Below, piece after piece: positions 11,130 to 22,402 of a DNA stretch of 64,000 bases. The translations under genes and the position numbers were made by a program. Origin of the DNA: Punica granatum (Eukaryota > Streptophyta > Magnoliopsida > Myrtales > Lythraceae); assembly GCF_007655135.1 (NCBI RefSeq), contig NC_045134.1:9444982-9508981 (forward strand), in the 5' to 3' direction. Every line of letters begins with the position of its first letter. The stretch's first letter is position 1. The notes under the pieces are model-generated. The model made no database searches. It saw only the letters and a list, made by a program, of their open reading frames with translations, and was not told the DNA's origin.

Positions 11130-11790
11130 AAAGCCGGTTATATTAGAAGAGCATATTGCCCATATCACTTAAAGACATTGCAATCACTGTTAGAGTGAAT
11201 GATCACTCTAGAGCCAATCAAAATCTGTTCACCGTAGTGGTTAGTTATTATTAATTGCATAATTAGCTCGAACCAACTCCTTTTGTGGAAATCTGTCCGA
11301 TCATTCTTTTATTATACTTCAATTTTTAAGAGCAATACAAAATGATAACTTCAATTTATTTTTCAAGAACAATATAAAATGACGCCGTGGCTTTTCTCGA
11401 TAATATGTCGATATATATGCGTCGTAACAATCAGGATCAAATAATAATATTAGCGTACATGTGGTGACCCTGCATCTATTGGACATCATTTCATGATAAT
11501 TCATGGTTCATACTATACGTTAAGTCCTTACATTGTTATGATTATTACAAGAAAAAATCAACCAAAAGAATAAAAAAATTATTATATGATAAATAATTTT
11601 GCTTTAGATATTGATTCCACTTAGTACTATTATTTGATCAAACTAATATGTTCACCTAAAAAATAATATACAAGTTATACATTAGCATGGGCCAGCTGTA
11701 ATTCTTACCCTAACTAATGTTTCATATGTAAATTAATATGGTTGTTCTTGAAGCTCGCGAACAAGATATTTCATTTATTTTTTAATTAAT
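11130..11790. other. AT-rich intergenic DNA
   Basis: No gene recognised. A short TTAATTAATTAATTAATTA run is at about 11781-11800. Confidence 0.5.
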
Positions 11791-12107
11791 TAATTAATTA
11801 GTTATTGAAAAAAATCTACCGTAAAGTTAAAAATAAAATAATTGTAAATTACAAAATAAAAAATATTTAATAAGTTTTTTAGATAATATAAATATCTAAT
11901 ACTGAAGTATCTAAATCAATGTTATTTTTTATAGAATAAAAAGTATAATAAAATTGTAAAGTTAAGTCTTTATAATTATAAAATAAAATAAGAAACTAGA
12001 ATAATTGTAAAGTAATCAAAATAAACATAATAAGAATCATTGTAAATATTTTTGAGATAATTGTAAAATAAATATTGCAATATTGGAAATAGAGTAAATT
12101 CAAAAAT

Positions 12108-12300
12108 GAATATTGTAAAATAGATAAATAGTTATTTATTAATTATGAAATATTGTAATAGAGTAAATTAAAAAAAGAATATTGTAAAATAGATAAATAG
12201 TTATTTATTAATTATGAAATATTGTACTAGAGTAAATTAAAAAATGAATATTGTAAAATAGATAAATAGTTATTTATTAATTATGAAATATTGTAAGATA
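12108..12300. repeat. 69-bp tandem repeat, nearly three copies
   Basis: Unit starts GAATATTGTAAAATAGATAA at 12108, 12177 and 12246, an exact spacing of 69 bp. The copies differ at only a few positions. A degenerate partial unit precedes the first copy. Confidence 0.92.
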
Positions 12301-12499
12301 AATATTTTTTCTAAATACAGTGGAAAAATATTATTCATTGTAAAATAAGTGTTTGCAATAGATATTTATGGTAAAATCAATATTATTTATTGTAAATAAA
12401 TGATTGCAAAATTGAATAAAACTACTGTAAATTAATGTTGGAAATAATTGTAGATTATAATAGTAAATAAAGTCAAAATAAAATCAAATAAATCTTTTA

Positions 12500-12774
12500 T
12501 GGTGTGTTTGGTTTTAGAGTTAAGTAGAGTTAAGTTTTGATTTTAATTGAATTGTAATGATTGTGTTGTTGAATTATGAGAAAAAGTATGAAAAAGTAAT
12601 GAATAGTTTAGAGAATTTAATATTAAAAATTGAATTGAATATAATGGAGTTATATGTTGGTTTATATATGGGGCCTACCTTTTTGAATTAAAATAGTTAA
12701 TTTTTGTTGTGTAGTGAATAAAGTTAAAGTTAGAGTTAAAATTTTAAAATTAAATTGTAAAACCAAACAGGATA
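12500..12774. mobile_element. Tourist-like MITE
   Basis: 275 bp with ends TGGTGTGTTTGGTTTTAGAG and, inward from the right, TATCCTGTTTGGTTTTACAA. TTA duplications lie at 12497-12499 and 12775-12777. It is inserted inside the AT-rich arm of the larger repeat. Confidence 0.88.
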
Positions 12775-13199
12775 TTAGTTGTAAATTAAAGTTTTAAAGG
12801 AAAATAATTGTAAATGATGTTGAAAATAAAATAAAAGAATGTAGAAAAAAAATTGTAAAGAAGAGGATCCAACATTTCGAAGAAGAAGAAGATGGGAGAA
12901 GGGGGGTTTGTGGCTCTCCTTAGCGCTAGCCACTACATCTTCAGACAAGGTGGCCGCAGCCATTAGAGGCGGTCTCCCACACTCTCTTTCTTCCGATTGG
13001 GGGAGAGAGAGAGAGAGAATGTGGGAGACACGACGGCACAGGCTCGGGCCGCCGTCCACCACTGCCCAGACACACAAAAATATTATCCTTCACAAATTTG
13101 CTGTTGTTTTCTTATTTATTTTATTTATTTTTACAAACTTCAATTAAATTAATAAACTGAGTTACTCTGTTTGGCTATTAACCTGGTTTATTAGGTTGG

Positions 13200-14050
13200 T
13201 TCAAAAGTGAGTTGACGTAGTTAGGTGTGATTGGTACACATCGCGAAACAAATCGGAAACACATCTATATTATGGTGGGTGAAAAACGCTAAAAGAAAAA
13301 GGTGAAGGACTATAGTGTAAGGAGCAAAATATGTAATTAATGAACGTGTAAAATTAAATTAAATGTTGAAATATTTAATGGTTGAGATTAGTATCTCAGT
13401 TCCCATGGGACATTTTTGGACATCACATCTCGTGGTAGCAGCATCCCTGATATAAATTTTAATTTGAGTCCTCAATTTGGTCCGATTTCTCATCAACATT
13501 AATGCCATTTCGGCACTACTTTATATAACAAATAATTTTTGAAAATATAAAAGTAAAGGAGCTCCATTGAACCACCATAACCGCGGCTACACTGCCAACC
13601 TCTGACCTCGGACGCCATCAGGTAGTAGGATTTGTATGCATAGTATGGGCAATGTGCCTTCCATAGCAACTCAACCGGGGGGTGTCGAGGCTTATCTCGA
13701 GGTTGCATGAGACACGAAAGTTATTAGATTGACCTATCCAAGATATGGATTCTTAATGAGGCGATTTAGATGTTCTTCCCGTGATGTTGATCTGAATCGA
13801 CGACACTCGAATGGACCAATTTTTCAGGACACTCGATGCTTCTTAAGAAGGGAGCGACGGATAGAGATTGGGCCATATGTTCCAAAAGGTAGCATCTAAT
13901 TACAGGGCTTTATCAGATTTGATCTGATTTGATTCTGTTTAATATATTGGGCTTGGGCCCCCAAAGTCTCCCAAAAAGAAAGAAATCGGTGCATGGCTCG
14001 ATCATACAGGGAAAAAAGAAAATCCAAAATATACAACAATTTTATTTTAT
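13200..14050. other. Intergenic, nothing recognised
   Basis: A GC-richer patch at about 13550-13730 has an open minus-strand frame of 69 codons but no recognisable domain. It may be relic coding sequence. Confidence 0.4.
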
Positions 14051-14057
14051 CATATAT

Positions 14058-14060
14058 CTG

Positions 14061-14093
<33 letters not shown>

Positions 14094-14096
14094 CCA
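14058..14096. repeat. Compound (TA)n(CA)n microsatellite
   Basis: A TA run followed immediately by a CA run. The short open frames overlapping it are artefacts. Confidence 0.9.
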
Positions 14097-14556
14097 CACA
14101 TACACACAGATATATGGATCCTTAATTTTCTAGAAGTTCTTCATATTAAAAGGGTTATAAATACTTTCCCCCTAAACGTTGTAAGTTGCCTCGAAAAGCT
14201 TACCCCTCTAGACTACCTTTATTCCGGAAAATTTCTAAAAGAAATTATTGTAATTGGGCCCATTTTTCTATTTATAGCAATATAAGTATATATATATATA
14301 TATTAATTTCATGAAAATTATATATGAGTATGAAACTTTCACGTGCTATATAATATTCATCAAGTTTGTTTATAATTTATCTATATAAATATATAATGGC
14401 GAAATACAATGGGAGGATCAACGTCATCTTTTGAAATATGTCAAATCTCCATATCCTTAACTCCGCATTGCCCGGCCCTTCACAAATCTCATCTTGACAT
14501 CGATTAATCATTTTTATTTATTATATGAGTAAAAATTAATTAAACTACAACACTAA

Positions 14557-14861
14557 ATCCGTTTGGTTTCACAAATGGTTTTTAAAATTTTAACTCTAAC
14601 TTTAATTTTATTCACTACACAACAAAAATCAACAATACAATTATTACTTTTTTTTTCAATTTTTTTAATCATCCAATTCAATTTTTTATACTAAATTCTC
14701 TAAACTATTTATTACTTTTCCACAATTCAACAATACAATCATTACTTTCTTTTAACTATTCATTACTTTTTCACATTTTTTTCATAATTCAACAACACAA
14801 TCATTACAAACCAATTAAAATCAAAACTCAACTTTACTTAACTCTATAACCAAACACACTA
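14557..14861. mobile_element. Tourist-like MITE
   Basis: 305 bp, starting ATCCGTTTGGTTTCACAAAT and ending ATAACCAAACACACTA. TAA duplications lie at 14554-14556 and 14862-14864. Same family and orientation as 5005-5267. Confidence 0.87.
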
Positions 14862-14869
14862 TAATTAAC

Positions 14870-15340
14870 CCATGAAAAATCCCAAAAAATAACTTAATAT
14901 TTATCAATCTATAATTTAATTTAACCATGTGCAATCCAATAGAATTAATATCTAATAATCTATATATAATTCAATATAAAATAGTCCAAGTATTCCCTAG
15001 AATCTCCCAATTTACATATAAAAAAAAACTAGATGGTATATCATCGAGCTTTTGGTGACAAAGTTCTACATAATGAATTTTAATTAAAACTTTAAATAAG
15101 TTTCTTGGGTGACACCATATAATGTAAAATTTTCATTGAACTTATGAGCGATCTGACCCACCTTCGATTCAATAGCTCGAGCTGATAAGTTGTGGTACAC
15201 AATATCTTATAAACTAATGGATTCTTGATCTATTTTTCGACATGGGGCCATAAACTCTCAACACCATATATAATAGTCAGGTCTTGGTGGCTATAGCATA
15301 TATATATATATGATCAAATATGTTTTCTTTTTGTTACATA
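14870..15340. other. AT-rich intergenic DNA
   Basis: No gene or repeat recognised beyond short AT runs. Confidence 0.5.
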
Positions 15341-15344
15341 TAGA

Positions 15345-15480
15345 GATTTATGGATCTAGTACAATAAAAGAGAAATCCTAATAATTAATAAAAGGGTTTG
15401 ATGGTCCCTTACGAGTATTGAACATGGAGTATCTTAGTTACCAAGCGAATATCAGCGCCACTATGCTATATTGTTGTTGA
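15345..15480 (-). mobile_element. tRNA-derived SINE, family 1, degenerate
   Basis: The minus strand carries a decayed A box (ATAGCATAGTGGCGCTGATA) and the family 3' segment. Boundaries are approximate. Confidence 0.45.
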
Positions 15481-15645
15481 TATATGTACAAATATGTGAC
15501 CCAACCCAACGATTGCGTAATTAGATCATTCTATGGATAAAAGTAAGTCAAATTTGGTAAGTCATTCAAGCCAGTAATATGATGGAAGTCTATGTGATAT
15601 TAGCGAACTACCTATTCGGGGAAGATATCAACCCTTGCGTTTTAT

Positions 15646-15792
15646 AAGGAAGACTCATGAGTTTAATACATGAAGTAAAATTCTAAATAACTAAATAAAA
15701 TTGTATGGATAGTCCCACCGAATATCGAATCTGAGACCTCTAGATTACCATGCGAGAATGTACGCTACTGCGCTACAATCCTCTTTGATAAC
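15646..15792 (-). mobile_element. tRNA-derived SINE, family 1
   Basis: The minus strand shows GTAGCGCAGTAGCGTACATT (A box), then AGGTCTCAGATTCGATATTC (B box region), GGTGGGACTA and the family tail. An imperfect target duplication (TTGCGTTTTATA / TTGTGTTTTTATG) flanks it. Confidence 0.7.
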
Positions 15793-16074
15793 CGTTGTGT
15801 TTTTATGATTTTCATACTAAACCTTTTCTTTGAGTTATCTCATCCTCGACCTTTCTCCCATGATATCAGTTTCGGTCCTTCCATAATTTTCAATCAAAAC
15901 CAATACATTTTCAATTCAAAAAGCTTTTTTAAATGACCATGCTGAGGATGTCACTACTCTACTCTAAGTGGTGGTGGCCTGCTTCGGGCTGATACCCCCG
16001 AAATTTTATCATCCCTTCTCTTAGAATAAATTACCAAATCCCGATGTATTTTCTAAAGTTACTTTTTATTTTTT

Positions 16075-16220
16075 ATTAAAAATAAAAACGTCGACATTCT
16101 TAAAAGCACGGCAAAAAGTTGCTTAGTTCTCCAAAATTCTAAAAACTTTTACCGACGCTTAAAAGCGTGGCAAAAGGTCTAAGAAAACGCTGCTGCTAGG
16201 ACCCTTCGTATTGTAGTTAG
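16075..16220 (-). mobile_element. CACTA-like terminus with subterminal repeats (remnant)
   Basis: Read on the minus strand from about 16220, the end is ACTACAATACGAAGG, a CACTACAA end with a damaged first base. It is followed by repeated CCACGCTTTTAAGCGTCGG-like motifs. These inverted GCGT/ACGC subterminal blocks are typical of plant CACTA elements. No other end was found. Confidence 0.5.
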
Positions 16221-16329
16221 TCTCTCAAACGACAATTGAACTTGGAATCACTAGGTTTTTGTCGGAGGATATGTAGAACTGCACTACATCTCGACGATAA
16301 AAGTTTTAAGGTCTAGACTTTTGGACCAA

Positions 16330-16460
16330 CGTGGACTGGTAATGGTGGTTCGACACTTCTTCCCTTAAACAAAGTCCCATATTAAAGTATTATGAATGAA
16401 GAAAATTCACGATTGCGAGAGTTTTATTGCTTAGGCAATTTGGGTCGAAGCTAGATTATT
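16330..16460 (+). mobile_element. SINE family 2-like remnant
   Basis: Carries GGTGGTTCGACACTTCTTCC and later GAGAGTTTTATTGCTTAGGC. These words also occur in the better-preserved SINE at 45060-45228. Heavily decayed. Confidence 0.35.
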
Positions 16461-16539
16461 CAGAATTCATAGACTTGTGAATATCCGGTGGCGTAGATGA
16501 AAAAGTCTGAACCTTTAGGGAAACTCTATAGTTCCTTCT

Positions 16540-17285
16540 TGATATACGTCCTCCCTCCATCCGATGCCTTTGGATACTTTATATAATAGCAAAAAACCAA
16601 AAATGGGGTTAATTTAGAAAAAAATATTTATACTTGCTTTCTTGCTAATAGCTGAGGTCAAGACTGTATAGAAGTTTGGACATTTTTATTTGGTGGATTC
16701 TACAATAGAATCCCAACTTATGTTTCAAGATGGAATATTAATTTCGTCCATTAGATAACAAAAACTTTTAATCTCATCCGTTCGTTATTTATATATTTTC
16801 CCCCCTAGTATCTCTAGTTCTTCATATTTTCATTTCACAATTTTCACCTGCAACATTTTACCACTGTTCCCGAATCTTCTCGTCACATGTACCATCACAT
16901 TCCATCACGTCACCCATCATCGCCACGTCACCGAACTGGACCATAAAAATCAATTTTTAAAGAAAATTGGTATAATATAAGCCGAACAAGTTAGCTACAC
17001 GTCATCGATATTTAAGTAGGTTTTAATTTATGGATACATCAACGGTACACCATCGACACGTAAGCGACCTTCCAATTTATTATACTTTACATATGTCCTG
17101 ATGGATATGTGACGCCATTTAAAGATCTATGAGCCAAAATATTCTCTTGAATATTAAAAGGACTAGAAAAAATTGGTGTTCCGACATGAAACATAATTTG
17201 ACATTTCAGCGTACCATTTGCCTTTTTATTTAGGTAATGGGAAATGAGAATGTAATCAATCATGCATTAAATAAATTAGGATTCA
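16540..17285. other. Intergenic, nothing recognised
   Basis: Mixed-composition DNA. No open frame with recognisable features. Confidence 0.5.
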
Positions 17286-17289
17286 CGTA

Positions 17290-17327
17290 GATAAAAGAGT
17301 TTTTTTTTTTTTGGGAACGATAAAAGA
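17290..17327. mobile_element. Micro-insertion with target duplication (variant type)
   Basis: GATAAAAGA at 17290-17298 is repeated at 17319-17327. Between them is a run of T then GGGAAC, about 20 nt. Same architecture as the CGGTRG micro-insertions but with a different sequence after the poly(T). Confidence 0.6.
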
Positions 17328-17499
17328 ATTCTCTAGTTAGATACACATTTCGAACAACTATTCTTATTAAGTAGTGTGTTGTGGGAAACTCCTGCACATC
17401 CAGTTACAGAAAGTTCAACTGGCAACATCTTTAAGTTTCTGTCACAAAAAGCAACATCGATCTAATAATAATATCTCTCTGCATGTAGGAAAAGTTCAA

Positions 17500-17797
17500 A
17501 GTTCAAAATTAGTCCTTCGGATAATTTTTTCCAGCTTCAAGAACCTGCCAGAAAGTAGAAAAAAGATATATCAAAGGGCATATATCCTAATAAACTGCCC
17601 ATTTACATATCCTTAGCAGTTTCACTACTCCTACAATTATTATTTCCGTAGCCTAAAACAGATGACTAAATTATTTCAGGAAATTTCAAAGAAAAGGTAA
17701 TGCGACAAAAGTTCAGGTCGAGGGATTGACCAAGTATTGTTGCTGAGAACTGTCAGGAATTTCCGAATCACCATCCTTGATAGTTTGAACAATTCCA
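17500..17797 (-). pseudogene. Possible relic of C-terminal exons, unknown gene
   Basis: Two short minus-strand segments look like protein-coding ends. One, about 17797-17723, reads IVQTIKDGDSEIPDSSQQQY and stops at TGA. The second, about 17546-17511, follows an acceptor-like TTTCTGGCAG and reads VLEAGKNYPKD before a stop. They do not join cleanly and no upstream exons were seen. This could be a decayed gene end or chance. The family was not recognised. Confidence 0.25.
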
Positions 17798-17834
17798 AAT
17801 GTATGAATTTTTTTTTTCGGTAGGAATGTATGAA
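17798..17834 (-). mobile_element. Micro-insertion: poly(T)-CGGTAGG between 10-bp target duplications
   Basis: AATGTATGAA at 17798-17807 is repeated exactly at 17825-17834. The 17-nt insert is ten T followed by CGGTAGG. On the minus strand this is CCTACCG plus poly(A), matching the form of SINE 3' tails in this window. Confidence 0.8.
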
Positions 17835-17899
17835 ATATTTTTATTTTCTATTTAATGATAAAAAAATTAAGGTCGTCGGCTGATGAAAATTTGAAAAAA

Positions 17900-18054
17900 A
17901 AATGCATTAAGCTTGAATGATCTACAGTGTCTCAAGAAAGATTAAATGAATTAACTTTATTAGCAACTAAAAGAAAATATTGAACGAAATTTAATATAGA
18001 GATTTAATTAGTAATCTTGCATCTCAAAAAGTTAGAAAAATAAAATTTGCATAG
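17900..18054 (+). pseudogene. hAT transposase C-terminal relic
   Basis: The plus strand reads STVSQERLNELTLLATKRKY in one frame (from about 17921), then a stop and a one-base frame change. It continues DLISNLASQKVRKIKFA and a stop (18001-18054). The S-T-x-S-Q-E-R-L-N-x-L and LxxASQKxRKIKF words match, as established family knowledge, the very C-terminal end of plant hAT (zinc-finger MYM-like) transposases behind the dimerisation domain. The rest of the transposase is absent. A dead fragment with at least one stop and one frameshift. Confidence 0.65.
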
Positions 18055-18115
18055 AAGTCATATCAATCTTATCGAATAAATGAAACTCCTCATCTTATGA
18101 TTTCATTTTGGACAA

Positions 18116-18137
18116 GTGGTGGTGGTGGTGGTGGTGG
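18116..18137. repeat. (GGT)n microsatellite
   Basis: Seven consecutive GTG/GGT triplets in otherwise non-coding DNA. Confidence 0.9.
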
Positions 18138-18139
18138 CA

Positions 18140-19100
18140 GGATGGTTGATGATTGAACTTCCTATGCCCCTTTAATTTCCTTCTCCCTTATTTTAGGCCT
18201 TGAAGTAAAAACCGTAAAGAAAAACTTATTTCATCTCCCTACCATGGCTCACTGCCCCGTTGAGCTTACACTCATGAGCTTAAGCCTATCGTAGTATGGG
18301 TCGAATCCACGTGGGAGTTTCATTTTCGTCTTATACAATTTAAAATCGACAAATTAATAAACCATTTTTTTTTTCAAATAAAATCATATATGTGGAATAA
18401 TGAATCACTACACTCGCAAAACGTCCCATAAGTCACCAAAATACAATTTTCATGTTTTCAATCTAAGTAAACCGGGTTTTATACTTCTACTTAGAGTAGT
18501 TAACACGTAGAGGACAGAAACCACCATAAATTAATAAAGGAACTAAGATTTAGATTGAATGAGAGATCATATGATCTCTCCTTTTATTCGTAAAAGGATG
18601 AGAATATACGAATTCGGGCGAACACGTTCATTATTAGACTTTCATAAACACTTGATCATACACGATGCATGAATAGCGAGCATATTAAATTCAGAAATAA
18701 ATATATTGGTAGAAAATAGTCAATTGATTTTATGCATGTTAGAGACTTTGTGCATACGCAATCGGATCGGCTAGTAACTAATTTTATGCTTATTATGGAA
18801 ATCCCATACCTGAAAATTCGGTCATAATTAAACGAGAAATTTAAAAATGCGGGGCCTATTGGAGTCACCACGTAATAAGATCGGCCATTCATTTATAAAT
18901 CTAGAAGGACTATTTCGGTGTCCACATGGTCTCATGGTTTTTTTTATCTTCTGTTAGTTGTTTTATTCGGTTTGACGTCATCATTATATATCGTACCATT
19001 CGATCCATTCATGACAAAGCTAAATTTGTAAGCAATTTCTATTGATTGATCTTACTTCGTAATGCATCACTGAAATTTATTTAACCCGTCAGCTATTGTG
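18140..19100. other. Intergenic, nothing recognised
   Basis: AT-rich. A short inverted repeat AGAGATCATATGATCTCT is at about 18562-18579. No gene called. Confidence 0.5.
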
Positions 19101-19110
19101 ATTTTTTTAA

Positions 19111-19460
19111 GGGAAATTTATGTAAAATGATTCATGATTTATCCGTTTTATCAAATTTATTATATATATATATATATTTTTGGTCGAATTTATCACATTA
19201 TTTACTCTTTGCATCAAATATATCATGACGTTATCTTTTCTGTCGACATCTAATGGTTGTGCTGACGTGGCAAGTGGAGAGATAGTGAGTCCCACTTGCC
19301 ACGTGGGCTCCACGTCAGCACGACCGTTAGATATCGACGGAAAAGATAATGGCATGATAGATTTGAAGTAAAATGTAAACCATGAGATATAACTGACAAA
19401 AAAAACATATGATAGATTTGACAAAATGCGTAAATCAATAGTCATTTTAGGTAAAAATTC
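19111..19460. mobile_element. MULE-like foldback MITE (350 bp)
   Basis: Almost wholly self-complementary. The left end, GAAATTTATGTAAAATGATT, mirrors the right end, GGAATTTTTACCTAAAATGA read inward. The middle holds TTATCTTTTCTGTCGACATC and its inverse. Flanks ATTTTTTTAA and TTTGTTTTAA are a degenerate possible duplication. A second copy with perfect duplications is at 54672-55014. Overlapping open frames on both strands come from the palindrome. Confidence 0.75.
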
Positions 19461-19479
19461 CTTTGTTTTAATGATAAAA

Positions 19480-20570
19480 CTACGTAAATGTCATTTTCCC
19501 TTTATTTCTGCTTATCATTGCTCCTCATTACGCTTACTGATTATGGACCTCTTAAAAATAATATATATATATATATATCACCGAAAAAGATCAAAGAAAA
19601 GGTTCCTAGAGGGCGTATTGCATTTATGCCAAAATGGACCCTATGCAGGTGCGGGATAGAAGCCCAGCTAGCAAGCGTACACGTTGAAGGGCCTCGTACA
19701 TCTATTAGGGGCAAAGGGGCCCGATTATATAGACTAGAGTTTGCAACCGGGCTATGTGCTTTAAATATAACCATAACCTCATCAAATAATTAACAGAAAT
19801 ATCAGCAGTCAACTCAGATATTTTACTTTGATTAATCAAAAATAAAATGTAAAAAATGTTAATCGGAAATCGTGAGAGAGAACCATTATTGCAAATGAGC
19901 CGGGAAAATAAGGAAGAAGAAGTTAAAAGAAATTGAGGTGGAGACATTTGAAGCGATCTGGAGTAAGGGACACGCGGAGAAAAAAGAAAAAGAGAAGAGA
20001 GGAAAATGGTGATATCTAATTTACTATTGCTCCCATTATTGCTATGACTGTGTTTAATCTATGTCATTCAATAAAGGGCAATTTGAATTATTTATCATGG
20101 ACTGTTGTTCGAGGACTCATAAACCTCGAAGTTGATTCAACTGTTGATCGAGGATTAATAATGGGGTCGGATCCAGGTGCTTCTTCATTCCAATTATTAC
20201 TAAACATAGACAACTTCTATCAAGAAGTTGAGATATCTTGGTGAAGTATACGTATCGAGAAGACAACTGTTGATTAGCTTGTCCGAAAAGCTATTCATAT
20301 GTCTTTGAGATCGCATATCCTTACGATGATTTCCAATGATCTAGACCCTCTATTATTGGGTGATATTTCTAGGATCGCCATACTCCACTATTGTTTAGTT
20401 AATTCTTTTATTGGGCTTTTACCCCGTTTCCTTACTGTAAAAAAATATTTTTCATGGTAATTGTCAAAGAGGACACCATATGTTTCTTCCATATAGCAGT
20501 ATAGACATAGTGTAGCAAAGCCGAAGCATACATATACACATAATAACATTGCTTCGCCTTTTTTTTTTTT
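19480..20570. other. Intergenic, nothing recognised
   Basis: Several open frames of 60-100 codons lie on both strands around 19490-19950, but none shows a motif. A short (TA)n run is at about 19561-19577. I see no gene. Confidence 0.45.
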
Positions 20571-20578
20571 TTTTACAA

Positions 20579-20760
20579 ATCTCCTTCCAGCACGCGCGCG
20601 CGGCAAATCGTTTATGCATTTGGTGTTAGCGCGTGCCAGAAAATTGTTTTGGCTTTTTTTGTGCGGATCTCCTTCCAGCACATGCGCGTGGCAAATTGCT
20701 TACGCGTTAGGTGCCATACTCGCACGTTTGGCAGACCAAATCGGGTTGTGCCACGAGCTA
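20579..20760 (+). repeat. Degenerate 88-bp dimer repeat
   Basis: ATCTCCTTCCAGCAC occurs at 20579 and 20667. Each copy is followed by a GCGCG-rich block, GGCAAATYGYTTAYGCRTT and GGTG. Two diverged copies, GC-richer than the surroundings. Confidence 0.7.
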
Positions 20761-21189
20761 ATAGGCTCAACATTGCATCGGCCTCGATATCTGTCCATTG
20801 AGTCGGTCCAATTATGAGCTCCATTAGGTCCATTACACGTGCAAGTCTATATTAACTGCGAAGTGTGAAAAATTAGTGTAAGTAAACATATAATATTATT
20901 TTTCAATGAGATTGTTAGCTGTCCTCAACCTATATATATCCTGCTCGGGTGGACATATACGTCATTTATAACGACAGAGATCCATGGATGCAGTACGAAA
21001 TACCGAATCAGGAAATTGAATGCACGGAAAACACCTCAATTTGATGAGATTATAGAAACCAAAAATCTCTCGATCTCGTACAAAAATCTTGGGATAGTAT
21101 ACTAAACCGCCTTTATCGTATGTATAATGGGAACACTCGTTCCCGATTGACTCGGCAAAAGTAAGTCAAAATGGTTGAACACAACCAAA

Positions 21190-21490
21190 AAAAAAAGAAA
21201 AGGTTTTGGCCGACATTTTTTTGGCTTTTCCCAACTATACAAACGTCCGCATAAACACTGGTGACGTTTCCCTCGATGTTTCGAAAATGTCATCGTTGAC
21301 TCTGTTAACAAAGGCATCCCGACGCTTTTTAAAAAACGTCTACAAAAACCATCCTAAGCCGACGTTTCCTAAGAGTCGGCCAAAACCCTACCTAGAACAA
21401 TGCAATAAATGATGGCCAAAACTGTGCCTAGGGCAACACCGATTACGTCGCCAAAATCAGGCCCGGGCCAATGCAAAAAACGTTGGCCAA
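21190..21490. repeat. Array of dispersed ACGTTT / GCCAAAAC motifs, possibly transposon subterminal
   Basis: Repeated phrases such as GGCCGACATTTTTTTGGC, CGACGTTTCC, GTCGGCCAAAACC, GATGGCCAAAAC and GTTGGCCAAACC occur in both orientations. They resemble the subterminal blocks of CACTA elements, but no terminal CACTA was found. Open frames here are not called. Confidence 0.4.
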
Positions 21491-21656
21491 ACCATTTTTT
21501 TTTGTTATTAAAATGACATTATCTTAAAAATTCAGATATTTTTGCAACAAGTTTGTTTTTTATTTTCTGAAATAAAAATTAAAAAATAAAAAGAAAAGGG
21601 AAGGAGGGTGTGCGGGGACCGCGGTGTGGGACCCAAAGTCCATATTAGAATTTTCA

Positions 21657-21832
21657 GGCCTGTTTGGTTTCATGATCAAATTTTAGAATCATGATTTTGA
21701 TTTTAACTCTACCCACTACAAAATAAAAACACACGTTTTTTAAGTCAAATTTATAATACAATCTCATTTGTCTTTTTTCACAATCAAAATCAAAGTAAAA
21801 ATCAAAGTTACTTTAACTCTGAAACCAAACGT
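21657..21832. mobile_element. Tourist-like MITE, same subfamily as 3946-4075
   Basis: The left end CCTGTTTGGTTTCATGATC mirrors the right end GACGTTTGGTTTCAGAG read inward. The inverted right half reads GTTAAAGTAACTTTGATTTT, as in the MITE at 3946. Target duplication not resolved. Confidence 0.7.
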
Positions 21833-21974
21833 CCCCATCATTTCCGTGCAGTGAAGTAGTCGTAGGTGGAGGCCGGCTCTCAGAGAGTCAGAGTAATGTT
21901 ACAGTGTTACCACACCTGTAATACGCACAGCAAACAAAAGTGAAAGTCGCGCGCAGGATGTCCCTAGCTAATAA

Positions 21975-22125
21975 TCAAAGAGCGGACAGCGTAATTGCAT
22001 ACTTTCGCTTGATAATCAAAATATTTTAAGTTTGATATTCGCCATGAAATTATCTGTATTTATTTATTAGTTATTTAAAATTATTATTTTATTGTATAAA
22101 ATTCATAAGTTTTCTTATAACCGAA
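21975..22125 (+). mobile_element. tRNA-derived SINE, family 1, degenerate
   Basis: The sequence AATCAAAGAGCGGACAGCG, a poor A box, TAAGTTTGATATTCGCC (B-box position) and a tail near TTCTTATAACCGAA match the family order in plus orientation. Confidence 0.5.
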
Positions 22126-22402
22126 TTATTTGCACTTGAGATCTTGATTGACTATTGGCTTGACTATCGGAAAGGTCAGAGGCAAATGTAACTTCTTCGA
22201 CTCTGTTATTAAACAATATTACACTGTAATTTTGCGGATTTTACGATCAATTACAGCAGGATAAAGGAGTAAAATACATGACAGAGGACGAAGGCGAAAG
22301 AAATCAAGAAATTATAATTGTACATATCGTGTGGGGAGTGTCGTGTGTGGCATTAGTTAAGCTGCAGGACCAAGCGGCATGAGACCGGATCGATCGTATA
22401 TA

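Larger units (their letters stand above)
11800..13190 (-). mobile_element. GC-cored repeat element, copy 2 (inverted), with nested repeats
   Basis: Inverted relative of 6885-7880. The GC-rich core (12860-13075) carries GAAGAAGAAGATGGGAGAAGG and AGCGCTAGCC, and the AT-rich arm extends leftwards. It hosts a 69-bp tandem array (12108-12300) and a MITE (12500-12774). The 80-100-codon frames over the core are in low-complexity sequence and are not genes. Confidence 0.45.

Noticed and set aside
19107..19445. 112-codon minus-strand frame and its overlapping partners
   Set aside because: Mirror frames of a self-complementary MITE.
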